A stretch of 49,015 bases of DNA. Origin: Nitrospiraceae bacterium (lineage in GTDB: Bacteria; Nitrospirota; Nitrospiria; Nitrospirales; Nitrospiraceae). The notes beneath the pieces are model-generated. The model made no database searches and was not told the origin of the DNA. It was given only the letters and a program-made list of their open reading frames with translations. The stretch is from NCBI GenBank assembly GCA_023248355.1, contig JAHFES010000006.1, positions 1 to 49,015 of the forward strand. The letters run 5' to 3'. Positions within the stretch are counted from its first letter, which is position 1, and each line of letters opens with the position of its first letter. Both the position numbers and the translations under genes were made by a program. Positions 34,281 to 44,318 of this stretch are shown piece after piece.

Positions 34281-34958
34281 TTGTTCCACGTGGAACAGAA
34301 TAATCATCTTCCATCATTGCCATTGCTCAAGAAATATTCGGCAGAAATAGGGGTTCCACTCGAGGCTGATCAAATTAACCAGTTCATGATTTATCTTGAG
34401 CAGCTTCGTGTCTGGAATAAATCTATGAATCTTACGAGTATTACCGTAGATAAAGAGATAATTATTAAGCATTTTATCGACTCTCTCGCGGGACTAAAGG
34501 CAGTAGAGATCAGTCCTGGAGCGAGGATTCTTGACGTAGGAACTGGAGCTGGATTTCCTGGAATTCCTTTGAGAATTGTAAGGAAAGACCTAAACATCAC
34601 ACTGGTTGAACCAGTCCAAAAGAAGGTATCGTTTCTATATTCAATAGTTGGTCTTCTTCGCCTGGAGAGGGTCAAAATATTCTACGGAACTCTCGAACGA
34701 TTCATGATTGAAAAAATTTCTGAACCACCGTTTGATTACATTACTACTCGCGCATTGAAATACGATTTCATTCTGCGAAAATCTTCGAGGCTGCTTGTGC
34801 CAGGTGGAAAGGTTATGCTTTACCTATCAAAGCTCATCGAGCAGCCAGAGCTTGGAATGGAGTGGTCAATGCTAAATGAATATAGCTTTGATCTTCCAGA
34901 AGGACTTGGTCGAAGGGTTATTTCTGTCCTGGCGCCACCGCATGGACAGGCTGGCTGA
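34281..34958 (+). CDS. rsmG: 16S rRNA (guanine-527-N7) methyltransferase RsmG
   Basis: This protein of about 225 aa is a class I methyltransferase with ILDVGTGAGFPGIPL (SAM loop) and TTRAL near the C-terminus, the RsmG signature. It methylates G527 of 16S rRNA. The start is uncertain: the frame opens at a TTG at 34281 whose codons 2-6 (FHVEQ) are made by the parS palindrome, as is often seen in rsmG and parA genes near parS; GTG 34290 is an alternative. The stop codon is the first triplet of the second, extended parS palindrome. GC content is about 35-40 % in sampled lines, well below the 55 % of neighbouring genes. Confidence 0.9.
   Translation: MFHVEQNNHLPSLPLLKKYSAEIGVPLEADQINQFMIYLEQLRVWNKSMNLTSITVDKEIIIKHFIDSLAGLKAVEISPGARILDVGTGAGFPGIPLRIVRKDLNITLVEPVQKKVSFLYSIVGLLRLERVKIFYGTLERFMIEKISEPPFDYITTRALKYDFILRKSSRLLVPGGKVMLYLSKLIEQPELGMEWSMLNEYSFDLPEGLGRRVISVLAPPHGQAG
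34282..34297. promoter_or_regulatory. parS site 1 (ParB-binding centromere)
   Basis: The 16-bp perfect palindrome TGTTCCACGTGGAACA matches the bacterial parS consensus (TGTTNCACGTGNAACA type). It lies at the start codon of rsmG, about 0.7 kb upstream of parA. ParB encoded here is the expected ligand. Confidence 0.9.
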
Positions 34959-34977
34959 TGTTCCACGTGGAACATCA
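34956..34977. promoter_or_regulatory. parS site 2, extended palindrome
   Basis: The same 16-bp core as site 1 lies at 34959-34974, flanked by TGA and TCA so that the perfect palindrome spans 22 bp. It begins with the stop codon of rsmG and sits 27 bp before the parA ATG. ParB could therefore also repress or modulate parAB transcription from here. Confidence 0.9.
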
Positions 34978-35003
34978 ACTTTTCTAAGTTCAGGAGAATC
35001 TTG

Positions 35004-35780
35004 ATGGGAAAGATAGTCGCAGTTGCAAATCAAAAAGGAGGTGTAGGGAAAACAACAACCTCTGTGAATATTTCAGCTGCGATAGCTTTGCAGGGAAAGT
35101 CTGTTCTTTTAGTCGATATGGATCCACAAGGAAATGCGACAAGTGGCCTCGGGGTTGATCCTCGATCGCTGAAGATAACTGTATATAACTGCTTGATTAA
35201 AGATAATAAATTTGAAGAAGCCTGCATTAAAACAGGAGTGACAGGTCTGTCTCTCTTGCCAGCAAATGCTGACCTAGCTGGAGCAGAGATTGAGTTGGTC
35301 AATGTTGAAAGCCGCGAGAGCCACCTGAGGGATGTACTTAAAGAAGTAGCTGGGAGGTATGACATTATCTTTTTAGACTGTCCTCCTGCGCTTGGAATTC
35401 TCACTATCAATGCACTTGCTGCCGCGAGCTCAGTACTGATTCCTGTCCAATGTGAATATTATGCGATGGAGGGATTGACGCGGCTTATTGGCAGTATTGA
35501 ACGAGTACGCCAGTCCTTTAATCCCGAACTCAGTCTTGAAGGTATCGTATTGACCATGTTCGACGCACGCAATACGTTGGCTCGTCAGGTTGTCGAGCAA
35601 GTGCGTGGCCATTTCACTGAAAAGGTGTATCAGACGGTTATTCCACGAAATGTGACGTTAGCAGAGGCACCGAGCTATGGTCGTCCCGGGATCTTATATA
35701 ACGTGGCGTCTTCCGGCTCGCAGGCCTACGTTGCTCTAGCCAAGGAGTTTGTTGCTCATGGAGAAAAAAGCGCTCGGTAA
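35004..35780 (+). CDS. parA: Chromosome-partitioning ATPase ParA
   Basis: This 258-aa ATPase has the deviant Walker A motif KGGVGKTT (residues 11-18), a DMDPQGN switch and a DCPPALG Walker B-like strand. It lacks the N-terminal DNA-binding helix of plasmid ParA types, so it is the chromosomal Soj form. It binds DNA nonspecifically as an ATP dimer and moves ParB-parS complexes. AGGAGA is 6 nt before the ATG at 35004. The first half is AT-rich like rsmG; the second half returns to the high-GC style. Confidence 0.96.
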   Translation: MGKIVAVANQKGGVGKTTTSVNISAAIALQGKSVLLVDMDPQGNATSGLGVDPRSLKITVYNCLIKDNKFEEACIKTGVTGLSLLPANADLAGAEIELVNVESRESHLRDVLKEVAGRYDIIFLDCPPALGILTINALAAASSVLIPVQCEYYAMEGLTRLIGSIERVRQSFNPELSLEGIVLTMFDARNTLARQVVEQVRGHFTEKVYQTVIPRNVTLAEAPSYGRPGILYNVASSGSQAYVALAKEFVAHGEKSAR

Positions 35781-36606
35781 AGGACTCGACGCACTCTTGC
35801 CTGCCGCTAAGGCAGGCCAGCCGATAGAGGCGGTTGATGTTCAGCATTTGCGAATCGACGCCATCGTTCCGAATAGGTATCAGCCGCGCCGCATCTTTGC
35901 TCCCGGAGAACTTGCTGAACTGACCGCTTCCATTAAAGAAAGCGGCGTGCTGCAGCCAGTCATGGTCCGTCGCAAAGGCGACGGCATATATGAATTGATC
36001 TCAGGTGAACGACGGTGGCGCGCCTCGAAGGAGGCGGGCCTGCAAACGATTCAAGCCGTGATCAGGAATTGCAGCGATCAGGAATCTTTACTGCTCGCGT
36101 TGGTGGAAAATCTTCAGCGTGAAGATTTGAATCCGATGGAAACCGCGCGTGCCTATGCGCGCATGATGAGCGAATTTGGACTTACACAGGACGTTATTGC
36201 ACAGAGAGTTGGTTGTGAACGATCTTCAGTGGCCAACTCTGTTCGTCTCATGAATCTTCATCCCGAGGTGCAAGAGTCAGTCGAGCTCGGAACAATTTCG
36301 GCTGGTCATGCGAAAGTCATTCTTGGATTGGAGTCCCCTGAGAGCCAGGTGAGAGTGGCGAAAATGGTCGCTTCTCGAGGCCTGTCAGTGAGAGAGACGG
36401 AAAAAGTCGTCGAATCATCCCTGGTCGGAAGAAAGCGATCACGAAAGACCCCCGTGAATTCGCAATGGAGTGATCTAGAAACCAGGCTCCAGAAAAGACT
36501 CGGAACCAAAGTCACGATTCAACCCAGAGGTCAGGGCGGGAAAATCGTCATCCACTATTTCTCTGCACAGGAATTAGATGGCATCATCGAGACACTGCTT
36601 TCGTAG
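35758..36606 (+). CDS. parB: Chromosome-partitioning protein ParB
   Basis: This 282-aa protein has the N-terminal ParB/Srx CTPase-type domain with the GERRWRASKEAG motif, a central helix-turn-helix region (LTQDVIAQRVGCERSSVAN) that contacts parS, and a C-terminal dimerisation segment (IVIHYFSAQELDGIIETL). The start at ATG 35758 lies inside the parA 3' end with a 23-bp overlap, behind AAGGAG. It should bind the two parS sites nearby and spread to form the partition complex. Confidence 0.95.
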   Translation: MEKKALGKGLDALLPAAKAGQPIEAVDVQHLRIDAIVPNRYQPRRIFAPGELAELTASIKESGVLQPVMVRRKGDGIYELISGERRWRASKEAGLQTIQAVIRNCSDQESLLLALVENLQREDLNPMETARAYARMMSEFGLTQDVIAQRVGCERSSVANSVRLMNLHPEVQESVELGTISAGHAKVILGLESPESQVRVAKMVASRGLSVRETEKVVESSLVGRKRSRKTPVNSQWSDLETRLQKRLGTKVTIQPRGQGGKIVIHYFSAQELDGIIETLLS

Positions 36607-36637
36607 ACCTTCTCCTCTCGGCACACTGCTTCAAGCG

Positions 36638-36672
36638 CCTGTTGAGAAAAGGCATATATATTGCTTTTTTTT
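36638..36672 (+). terminator. Weak terminator candidate after parB
   Basis: AAAAGGCA, a TA-rich loop and TGC followed by eight T residues could form a short A/T-rich stem with a U tract about 50 bp after the parB stop. The stem is weak and has a bulge. The rest of the 167-bp gap before the bactofilin shows no gene. Confidence 0.35.
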
Positions 36673-36773
36673 CAATCAGCGCTAAATATCTTCTCTGGAC
36701 AGACCGATACGGCATGCAACAGGTACGAACACTTTACTAACCGATTCTGTCAAACGAGAAGAGGGGAGGCAAT

Positions 36774-37271
36774 ATGTGGAAGCAGGACAGGCACGAGGAG
36801 AAATGTTCGATGGATGAGGTCGAAGTTGAGAGCAATGGGTCGAGCGTACAATCAACGAGGCCTGAAACAGGCGAAGATGTCATTGCCTTTGTTGGAAAGG
36901 GCGTCGAATTCAAAGGCACGATTACCTATAACGGGACCGTGCGGATCGATGGTGTTCTCGATGGAGAGATCCATACCGATGGCGTACTCCTTGTAGGAGA
37001 GGAAGCCGTGATTACAGCAAAAGTGACGGCGGGAACGATTGTGTGCAAGGGGAAGATCACGGGCGACATCCATGCAAAAGAGAAAATCAAGTTGCGATCT
37101 CCAGCCGTTATTAACGGCGGACTCAAGACGCCTATGCTTTCAATTGAGGAAGGTGTCCTTTTCAACGGCACCCTTGAAATGGCTCAGGGCGTTCACGAAA
37201 TACAGCGAGAAACGACTCCTCACCCCGTCAGCTTGACGGGACAACCTGGGGTCAGAAGGGCAAATGGTTAG
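36774..37271 (+). CDS. Bactofilin 1
   Basis: This 165-aa protein has the DUF583/bactofilin beta-helix core (about 35-140) made of short repeats rich in Gly, Val and Ile (GKGVEFKGTI, VRIDGVLDGEI, GEEAVITAKV, KGKITGDIHA). Disordered tails of about 35 residues at the N-terminus and 25 at the C-terminus flank it. Bactofilins self-assemble into nucleotide-free filaments and scaffold cell-wall enzymes or partition proteins. GGGGAGG precedes the ATG. A paralogue follows directly, and parAB is immediately upstream. Confidence 0.9.
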   Translation: MWKQDRHEEKCSMDEVEVESNGSSVQSTRPETGEDVIAFVGKGVEFKGTITYNGTVRIDGVLDGEIHTDGVLLVGEEAVITAKVTAGTIVCKGKITGDIHAKEKIKLRSPAVINGGLKTPMLSIEEGVLFNGTLEMAQGVHEIQRETTPHPVSLTGQPGVRRANG

Positions 37272-37395
37272 TCAATCGCAAGCGAGATTTATACGTAGGT
37301 AATATGACCATTCAAATGGGCGGGCCCATCCTGTCACATTGGGGCATCGCGAGGATTCCCTTCATGCTGTGCATAGAAAATAGTGGGAGTGGCTA

Positions 37396-37842
37396 ATGTG
37401 GGCCATTGGGGACAGAAAAGTTCAAGCCGGGAGTGATAACGAAAATTTCACCTTCCTCGGGAAAGGGGTCGACTTCAAGGGAGTCGTCAACTTTGATGGG
37501 ACTATCCGTATCGACGGGCGTCTTGAGGGAGAAATCCACACCACCGGTACCTTGATTGTGGGCGAATATGCGGTGATCAAGGGGATCATTTCCGCAGGGA
37601 TTTTGATGACCAGCGGGAAAATCAATGGCACGGTTACCGCGACGAATAAAATTCAGATTCTAAAGCCCGGGGTGCTCATCGGAGATATTCGGACCCCCGC
37701 AATTTCGATTGAAGACGGGGCTCATTTCCATGGTATGTGCGACATGGGCGCCCACAAGTGGGTGGAAGAGCAGCAAGCCCCTAACAAGAATGTCCATGAC
37801 CTGACTCTCCATCGCGGGAAAGTGAGATCTACGGACCTCTAG
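37396..37842 (+). CDS. Bactofilin 2
   Basis: This 148-aa paralogue of the preceding gene has the same core (FLGKGVDFKGVV, IRIDGRLEGEIH, GEYAVIKGII, KINGTVTATN). The N-terminal tail (about 18 residues) is shorter, and the C-terminal tail is His- and Lys-containing. The two may co-polymerise, as reported for paired bactofilins elsewhere; here that is inference. The 124-bp gap from bactofilin 1 holds only a small palindrome (ATGGGC-GG-GCCCAT at 37316-37329). The next gene is mnmA. Confidence 0.9.
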   Translation: MWAIGDRKVQAGSDNENFTFLGKGVDFKGVVNFDGTIRIDGRLEGEIHTTGTLIVGEYAVIKGIISAGILMTSGKINGTVTATNKIQILKPGVLIGDIRTPAISIEDGAHFHGMCDMGAHKWVEEQQAPNKNVHDLTLHRGKVRSTDL

Positions 37843-37877
37843 CCCTTTCGAATTTCCCCCAGTACAATACCGGTCCT

Positions 37878-38960
37878 ATGGACCGGCCAACAGTTCTTCT
37901 CGGCATGAGCGGTGGAGTTGATAGCTCCGTCGCCGCTGCATTGCTCGTTCGCCAGGGCTATGATGTGCATGGCGTCACACTCCAGGTTTGGGAACATGAA
38001 GACGAAACCATCGCTGCGTCCAAGAAATGGCAAGAGCGCGGGTGTTGCAAGGTTGGCATTGCCAAGTATGTTGCCAAAACCCTGAATATCTCCCATGAGC
38101 TGATCGATACCCGCGAAAGGTTCAGGAGCGGGGTCATTGATGACTTCCTTCAGGCCTATGCCAGCGGGACTACGCCGAATCCCTGTGTACGCTGTAACGA
38201 ACGGGTGAAGTTGCAGGGGCTGATTGAATTGGCGGAGTCGCGGGGCATTCGCCATGTGGCCACAGGTCACTACGTTCGAATCCACCAGACCAACGGATGT
38301 TCAGCCCTCCATCGTTCGAGCGATCCAAAGAAGGATCAAAGCTACTTTCTGTACCGACTCAAGCCTGAATGGCTTTCACGCCTCCTCTTTCCTGTCGGTG
38401 GCATGCAGAAGTCTGATGTGTGGAAAGAAGCGGGGGCACTGGGGCTCCCCGTTGATGAACTAAAAGAAAGTCAGGAAATTTGCTTCGTCAGCCACGGGGA
38501 CTATCGGACCTTTATCGAAAAGGAAACACCCGAAGCCAAGAAGGCTGGATCTTTTGTTGATGAAGCGGGCCAATATTTGGGTGCACACGAGGGGATTGCC
38601 TTCTATACGCCTGGGCAGCGCCGTGGACTCGGGATCGCCGCTGGGCAGCGCCTCTATGTGCAACAAGTTCAGCCTGCCACCAATACCGTGATACTTGGAC
38701 CGGAAGATTCCTTGAGAAAAAGCCAATGTGATGTGAGCGATCTCAATCTGTTCGAATCATCACTGATGACCAAGAAAACAGAGGTGCAGGTGAAGATTCG
38801 CTACGCAACACCTGCCACGACTGCCACTCTTCATCCATTGGATCCGACGAGTCTGCGCATTCAATTCCATGAACCCCAGCGAGCCTTGAGTCCAGGGCAG
38901 TCCGCCGTCTTTTATCAGAACGACCACGTCTTGGGCGGAGGAATAATTCAAGCCGTTTAG
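37878..38960 (+). CDS. mnmA: tRNA-specific 2-thiouridylase MnmA
   Basis: This 360-aa enzyme has the PP-loop GMSGGVDSSVAA, an active-site Cys in NPCVRCNE and the second catalytic Cys in SQEICFV. A DQSYFLYRL segment binds tRNA, and there is a C-terminal beta-barrel. It thiolates U34 of tRNA-Lys, Glu and Gln, the same position modified by MnmE-MnmG a few kilobases upstream, so this region holds both wobble-uridine pathways. Length is normal. Confidence 0.95.
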   Translation: MDRPTVLLGMSGGVDSSVAAALLVRQGYDVHGVTLQVWEHEDETIAASKKWQERGCCKVGIAKYVAKTLNISHELIDTRERFRSGVIDDFLQAYASGTTPNPCVRCNERVKLQGLIELAESRGIRHVATGHYVRIHQTNGCSALHRSSDPKKDQSYFLYRLKPEWLSRLLFPVGGMQKSDVWKEAGALGLPVDELKESQEICFVSHGDYRTFIEKETPEAKKAGSFVDEAGQYLGAHEGIAFYTPGQRRGLGIAAGQRLYVQQVQPATNTVILGPEDSLRKSQCDVSDLNLFESSLMTKKTEVQVKIRYATPATTATLHPLDPTSLRIQFHEPQRALSPGQSAVFYQNDHVLGGGIIQAV

Positions 38961-38985
38961 CGATAGAGGTTGCAGGCACGTCATA

Positions 38986-39013
38986 TTGACAGCCCCCCTC
39001 CTCCAATGATACT
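38986..39013 (+). promoter_or_regulatory. Candidate promoter of the atp operon
   Basis: TTGACA (38986-38991) is followed after 16 bp by GATACT (39008-39013). It lies between the mnmA stop and the atpH start, about 75 bp before the latter. The -35 is perfect and the -10 approximate. Confidence 0.5.
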
Positions 39014-39086
39014 TTTGCGCGCCCATTTTTGCGCCAATGCACGAAAGCTTCCCGTTTGTCCAAAATAGAATGAGCGGATCAGGATA

Positions 39087-39626
39087 GTGATTAAGACAGC
39101 AGTTGCGAGGCGTTACGCACAGGCACTCTTCGAGCTTCTCGATCAAACCAACATCGAAGCGACTCGGGGTACCCTCAATGGTCTCGGACAGGCCATGAAG
39201 GAATCGGTGTCTCTGCGACACGTCGTCACCTCACCCGCCTTTGGGGTGGAAGACAAGATTGCAGTCTTGACGGAACTTGGAGGACGCTTTGGATGTCCTC
39301 AAGTGGGAAAGGCCTTCATTGGACAATTAGTGAAAAAGAACCGCGTTGCATTCCTCCCAGAGATTGCCGAGGCCTTCGCGAAGCTGGTCGATCAATCCAA
39401 GGGAACCCAGCAAGTCACGGTCTCCTCGGCGACCGCGCTACCTCAAGCTGAACAAGACCGAATCAAAACACGCCTTCGCGAGACACTCAAGCGGGACGTG
39501 GATATCACCTTTCAGACTGATCCAAGCCACCTGGCAGGCCTTCAGATCCAAATCGGCAGCACGGTGATCGATGGTACCGTCCGGGGGCGCTTGCGAGCGA
39601 TGCAGAGCCTGTTGACTAAGGAGTAG
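39087..39626 (+). CDS. atpH: ATP synthase F1 delta subunit
   Basis: This 179-aa protein is the peripheral-stalk delta/OSCP subunit: an N-terminal helical domain ([11 protein letters not shown]) and a C-terminal segment with the typical [19 protein letters not shown] ending. It links the F1 head to subunit b. The start is a GTG. It opens the F1 operon; the b subunit gene that usually precedes it is absent, as mnmA is upstream. Confidence 0.95.
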   Translation: MIKTAVARRYAQALFELLDQTNIEATRGTLNGLGQAMKESVSLRHVVTSPAFGVEDKIAVLTELGGRFGCPQVGKAFIGQLVKKNRVAFLPEIAEAFAKLVDQSKGTQQVTVSSATALPQAEQDRIKTRLRETLKRDVDITFQTDPSHLAGLQIQIGSTVIDGTVRGRLRAMQSLLTKE

Positions 39627-39628
39627 CC

Positions 39629-41149
39629 ATGCAGATCAAGGCAGATGAAATTAGCGCGATCATTAAAGAAAAAATCAAAGGCTTCGACAAACAAGTCGAC
39701 ATCAAGGAGACCGGCTCGGTCATCCAGGTCGGCGACGGCATCGCCAAGATCTATGGCTTAGACGGTGCTATGGCCGGTGAGATGCTTGAATTCCCAGACG
39801 GGCTCTATGGCATCGCGCTGAATCTCGAAGAGGACAACGTTGGCGCGGTCTTGATGGGCGAGGATGTCGGAATCAAGGAAGGCGATCCCGTCAAGCGCAC
39901 CGGCCGTATCGCAGAAATTCCCGTAGGTGAAGCCTTGGTCGGTCGGGTCGTCAATGCCATTGGTCAGCCGATCGACGGGAAAGGTGCGATCAAGTCCACC
40001 CTTTCTTCGCGCATCGAAGTCGTGGCACCTGGTGTGAACACGCGGCAGTCGGTTCGTGAACCGCTGCAGACCGGCATCAAAGCCATCGATGCGATGATCC
40101 CCATCGGCCGCGGACAGCGTGAGTTGATCATTGGCGACCGGCAGACGGGCAAGACGGCCATCGCGGTGGATACGATCATCAATCAAAAGGGCCTCGGCGT
40201 CTTCTGCATCTACGTCGCGATCGGCCAAAAGCGTTCGACTGTTGCTCGTGTCGTAAAAACGCTCGAAGAGAATCACGCGATGGAATACAGTACCGTCGTG
40301 GCTGCCACGGCCAGCGACCCCGCGCCGATGCAGTTCCTGGCTCCATTCTCGGGTGCTGCCATCGGAGAGTACTTCCGTGATAACGGCAAGCATGCCTTGA
40401 TTGTCTATGACGATTTGTCGAAGCACGCCGTGGCCTATCGTCAGTTGTCGTTGCTGCTCCGTAGACCGCCAGGCCGTGAAGCCTACCCGGGCGACGTGTT
40501 CTATTTGCACTCCCGTTTGCTGGAGCGCGCGGCGAAGCTCAGCGACAAGCTCGGCGGTGGCAGTTTGACGGCGCTCCCGATTATTGAAACGCAAGCCGGC
40601 GACGTGTCTGCCTATATCCCAACGAACGTCATCTCGATTACGGACGGCCAGATCTATCTTGGCAGCGATTTGTTCTACTCTGGTATCCGACCTGCGATTA
40701 ACGTCGGCCTGTCGGTGTCCCGCGTCGGTGGTTCGGCTCAGATCAAGACCATGAAGCAGGTGGCTGGTACCCTTCGGCTGGACTTGGCGCAATATCGAGA
40801 GATGGCCGCGTTTTCCCAGTTCGGCAGCGAACTCGACAAGGCGACGCAGATGCAGCTCGCACGCGGTGTCCGCATGGTGGAGCTATTGAAACAAGGCCAG
40901 TACAAACCGATGTCGGTTGCCGATCAGGTCCTTTCGATCTATGCCGGGGTCAACGGTTACCTCGACGATGTGCCAGTTGAAAAGGTGCAGCAGTTTGAAG
41001 CGGACTTGCTCCATTACATTCAGCAGCACCATCCGGAGCTGAAGAAAGAAGTCGCCACCATCGGCAAAATTGATGACAAGGTCGGCGGAAGACTCAAAGA
41101 AATCATCACGACCTTTAAACAGAAGATGGGATACGGGGCCAAAGCCTGA
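39629..41149 (+). CDS. atpA: ATP synthase F1 alpha subunit
   Basis: This 506-aa subunit has the P-loop GDRQTGKTA, the [14 protein letters not shown] segment, and the alpha signature [17 protein letters not shown]. It forms the non-catalytic nucleotide sites of the F1 hexamer. Length is normal for the family. Only 2 bp separate it from atpH. Confidence 0.98.
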   Translation: MQIKADEISAIIKEKIKGFDKQVDIKETGSVIQVGDGIAKIYGLDGAMAGEMLEFPDGLYGIALNLEEDNVGAVLMGEDVGIKEGDPVKRTGRIAEIPVGEALVGRVVNAIGQPIDGKGAIKSTLSSRIEVVAPGVNTRQSVREPLQTGIKAIDAMIPIGRGQRELIIGDRQTGKTAIAVDTIINQKGLGVFCIYVAIGQKRSTVARVVKTLEENHAMEYSTVVAATASDPAPMQFLAPFSGAAIGEYFRDNGKHALIVYDDLSKHAVAYRQLSLLLRRPPGREAYPGDVFYLHSRLLERAAKLSDKLGGGSLTALPIIETQAGDVSAYIPTNVISITDGQIYLGSDLFYSGIRPAINVGLSVSRVGGSAQIKTMKQVAGTLRLDLAQYREMAAFSQFGSELDKATQMQLARGVRMVELLKQGQYKPMSVADQVLSIYAGVNGYLDDVPVEKVQQFEADLLHYIQQHHPELKKEVATIGKIDDKVGGRLKEIITTFKQKMGYGAKA

Positions 41150-41231
41150 AGACCGTCAACCGTCAATGGTCAAACGTGGAGTTCTTCTACGATTGACGGA
41201 TGACGTGTGACGCTTGACGTAGAATTTCACG
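41150..41231 (+). repeat. atpA-atpG spacer with GTCAA/TTGAC repeats
   Basis: The 82-bp gap is unusual for atpA-atpG. It contains short reiterated GTCAA and TGACG units and an 8-bp inverted pair CCGTCAAT (41160-41167) / ATTGACGG (41192-41199). It looks like a degenerate repeat insertion or a remodelled leader. No Shine-Dalgarno is evident before the atpG ATG. Confidence 0.4.
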
Positions 41232-42110
41232 ATGCCGAGTTTACAAAGCCTGCGCCGGAAGATTGCGGCGTTCAAGAATACGCAGAAGATCACCAAGGCC
41301 ATGAAGATGGTGGCCGCGGCGAAGCTCAAGCGCTCACAGGATCGCATTCTGGCTGCGCGTCCCTACGCCCACAAGATGCGTGGGGTCTTGAGCAATCTCA
41401 GTCAACGCGTGAACCGTTCCGCACATCCCCTCTTGCAGAAACGTGAAGGCAAGAAGGTCGAGATCCTGGTGGTCACGAGTGATCGCGGCCTCTGTGGCGG
41501 GTTCAACGGGAATATTGTCAGGAAGAGCGCCGAGTTCGTTCGGCAATGTGAGGCGCAGGGGCTCAAGGTCAATCTCAGCATTGTCGGACGCAAAGGCCGA
41601 GATTATTTCCGACGCCGCACCTGGACCATCAGACAAGAATGGACCGGGGTCTTCGATAAACTCAGCTTTGAACATGCGATCGATATTGGCGGGGACCTCA
41701 CTGACAATTTTGTGAAAGGGACGTTCGACGAACTCTACGTCGTGTACAATGAATTCAAATCAGCTATTCAACAGCGCGTGATCGTCGAGAAGCTCTTCCC
41801 AATCGATGCCGCTGCCGAATTCGGTGCCGCGCAAGCGGAAGGCACGACCGGTGGGAGCTATCTCTACGAGCCGGATGAAGCCGAGTTGTTGAATGCGCTG
41901 GTTCCAAAGCATTTTCAGATTCAAGCCTACCGCATTCTCTTGGAGTCGGCTGCAGCAGAACATGGGGCCCGGATGGCTGCCATGGACGGGGCGACGCGCA
42001 ACGCCGGCCAGCTGATCAAGAAGGTGACCTTGTATTACAACAAGACCAGACAGGCTGTCATTACGAAGGAACTGATGGATATCGTCGGCGGCGCCGAAGC
42101 GCTGAAATAG
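41232..42110 (+). CDS. atpG: ATP synthase F1 gamma subunit
   Basis: This 292-aa subunit forms the central rotor shaft. It has N-terminal (RRKIAAFKNTQKITKAMKMVA) and C-terminal (NKTRQAVITKELMDIVGGAEAL) coiled-coil helices and the conserved TSDRGLCGGFN strand. Length is ordinary. The start at ATG 41232 has no visible Shine-Dalgarno in its spacer, so translation rate may depend on context. Confidence 0.96.
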   Translation: MPSLQSLRRKIAAFKNTQKITKAMKMVAAAKLKRSQDRILAARPYAHKMRGVLSNLSQRVNRSAHPLLQKREGKKVEILVVTSDRGLCGGFNGNIVRKSAEFVRQCEAQGLKVNLSIVGRKGRDYFRRRTWTIRQEWTGVFDKLSFEHAIDIGGDLTDNFVKGTFDELYVVYNEFKSAIQQRVIVEKLFPIDAAAEFGAAQAEGTTGGSYLYEPDEAELLNALVPKHFQIQAYRILLESAAAEHGARMAAMDGATRNAGQLIKKVTLYYNKTRQAVITKELMDIVGGAEALK

Positions 42111-43580
<1,470 letters not shown>

Positions 43581-43588
43581 GCGCGAAT

Positions 43589-43716
43589 CGGCAGGGCTGA
43601 TCTCCTGCTCGCTGCCCGAGCACGATAAGACCGTGCTCGCGTGGGTAAGAGCGTGTCTTGGCGCGCTCAGGGCGGGCGGGTGAGAATGACCCGCGCAATC
43701 GAGATCAGCCCTGCCG
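43589..43716 (+). repeat. Cloverleaf-forming element in the atpD-atpC spacer
   Basis: Two perfect 16-bp inverted arms (CGGCAGGGCTGATCTC at 43589-43604 and its complement at 43701-43716) enclose three further hairpins. They are CGAGCACG/CGTGCTCG at 43617-43639, GAGCGTG/CGCGCTC (one G-U) at 43649-43668, and GCGGGT/ACCCGC at 43676-43694. Together they make a four-way junction of 128 nt in a 172-bp gap where atp genes are usually tightly packed. It could be a structured RNA that tunes atpC expression, an mRNA-processing site, or a MITE/REP-type insertion; no target-site duplication is obvious. The ORFs over it are not convincing. Confidence 0.65.
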
Positions 43717-43752
43717 CCTGTGCTTGAGTTAGTAGGAAAGAGGAAGATAAAG

Positions 43753-44172
43753 ATGGCAGGGAAGATTCTATTGGAAGTGGTCACGCCGGAGAAGCTGCTG
43801 CTGAGTCAGCAGGTGGATGAAGTCATTGCGCCTGGCTCGGAAGGCGAGTTCGGGGTGTTGCCAGGCCACTGCCATTTCCTGTCTACCCTGCGCATCGGCG
43901 AACTCCGGTATCGCGTCGGCGATCAAACGAACCACATGGCCGTCCTCTGGGGTTATGCGGAAGTCACGCCTACTAAAGTTACCATCATGGCTGAGATCGC
44001 TGAGAAGGCCGAAGACATTGATATGAATCGCGCCCAGGCGGCCGTTGAAAAGGCTGAGCAGCGACTCAAAGCCGGTGGCCTCCCCTCCGAAGTCAAAGAA
44101 GCTGAAATCAGTCTCGAAAAAGCTCGTCTTCGGAAGAAAATCGCGGAGCGTGCTCGCCACGGGTCTCATTAA
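43753..44172 (+). CDS. atpC: ATP synthase F1 epsilon subunit
   Basis: This 139-aa subunit has the N-terminal beta-sandwich (ILLEVVTPEKLLLSQQVDEV, APGSEGEFGVLPGH) and a C-terminal helical hairpin. It couples the rotor and inhibits ATP hydrolysis. I set the start at ATG 43753 behind an A/G-rich sequence (AGAGGAAG). It is separated from atpD by the cloverleaf-forming spacer. It is the last F1 gene; no F0 genes (a, b, c) occur in the window. Confidence 0.95.
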   Translation: MAGKILLEVVTPEKLLLSQQVDEVIAPGSEGEFGVLPGHCHFLSTLRIGELRYRVGDQTNHMAVLWGYAEVTPTKVTIMAEIAEKAEDIDMNRAQAAVEKAEQRLKAGGLPSEVKEAEISLEKARLRKKIAERARHGSH

Positions 44173-44318
44173 GTAAACGGCGGTTGCATCCTCGTTGCAA
44201 AGCTTCGAACACGTCCTTGGTCCTTCGCGTCTCTGTTGCGCTCATCGTGTGACACGCCTGGGGTTACACGCAACAAGGCCCCAGGTTCTGCTCCAACAGG
44301 ATTGCTCGTCGAGCACCT

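Noticed and set aside
39758-40792. 344-codon minus-strand ORF opposite atpA
   Set aside because: The plus strand encodes an intact ATP synthase alpha subunit; the antisense product has no domain and no ribosome-binding site.
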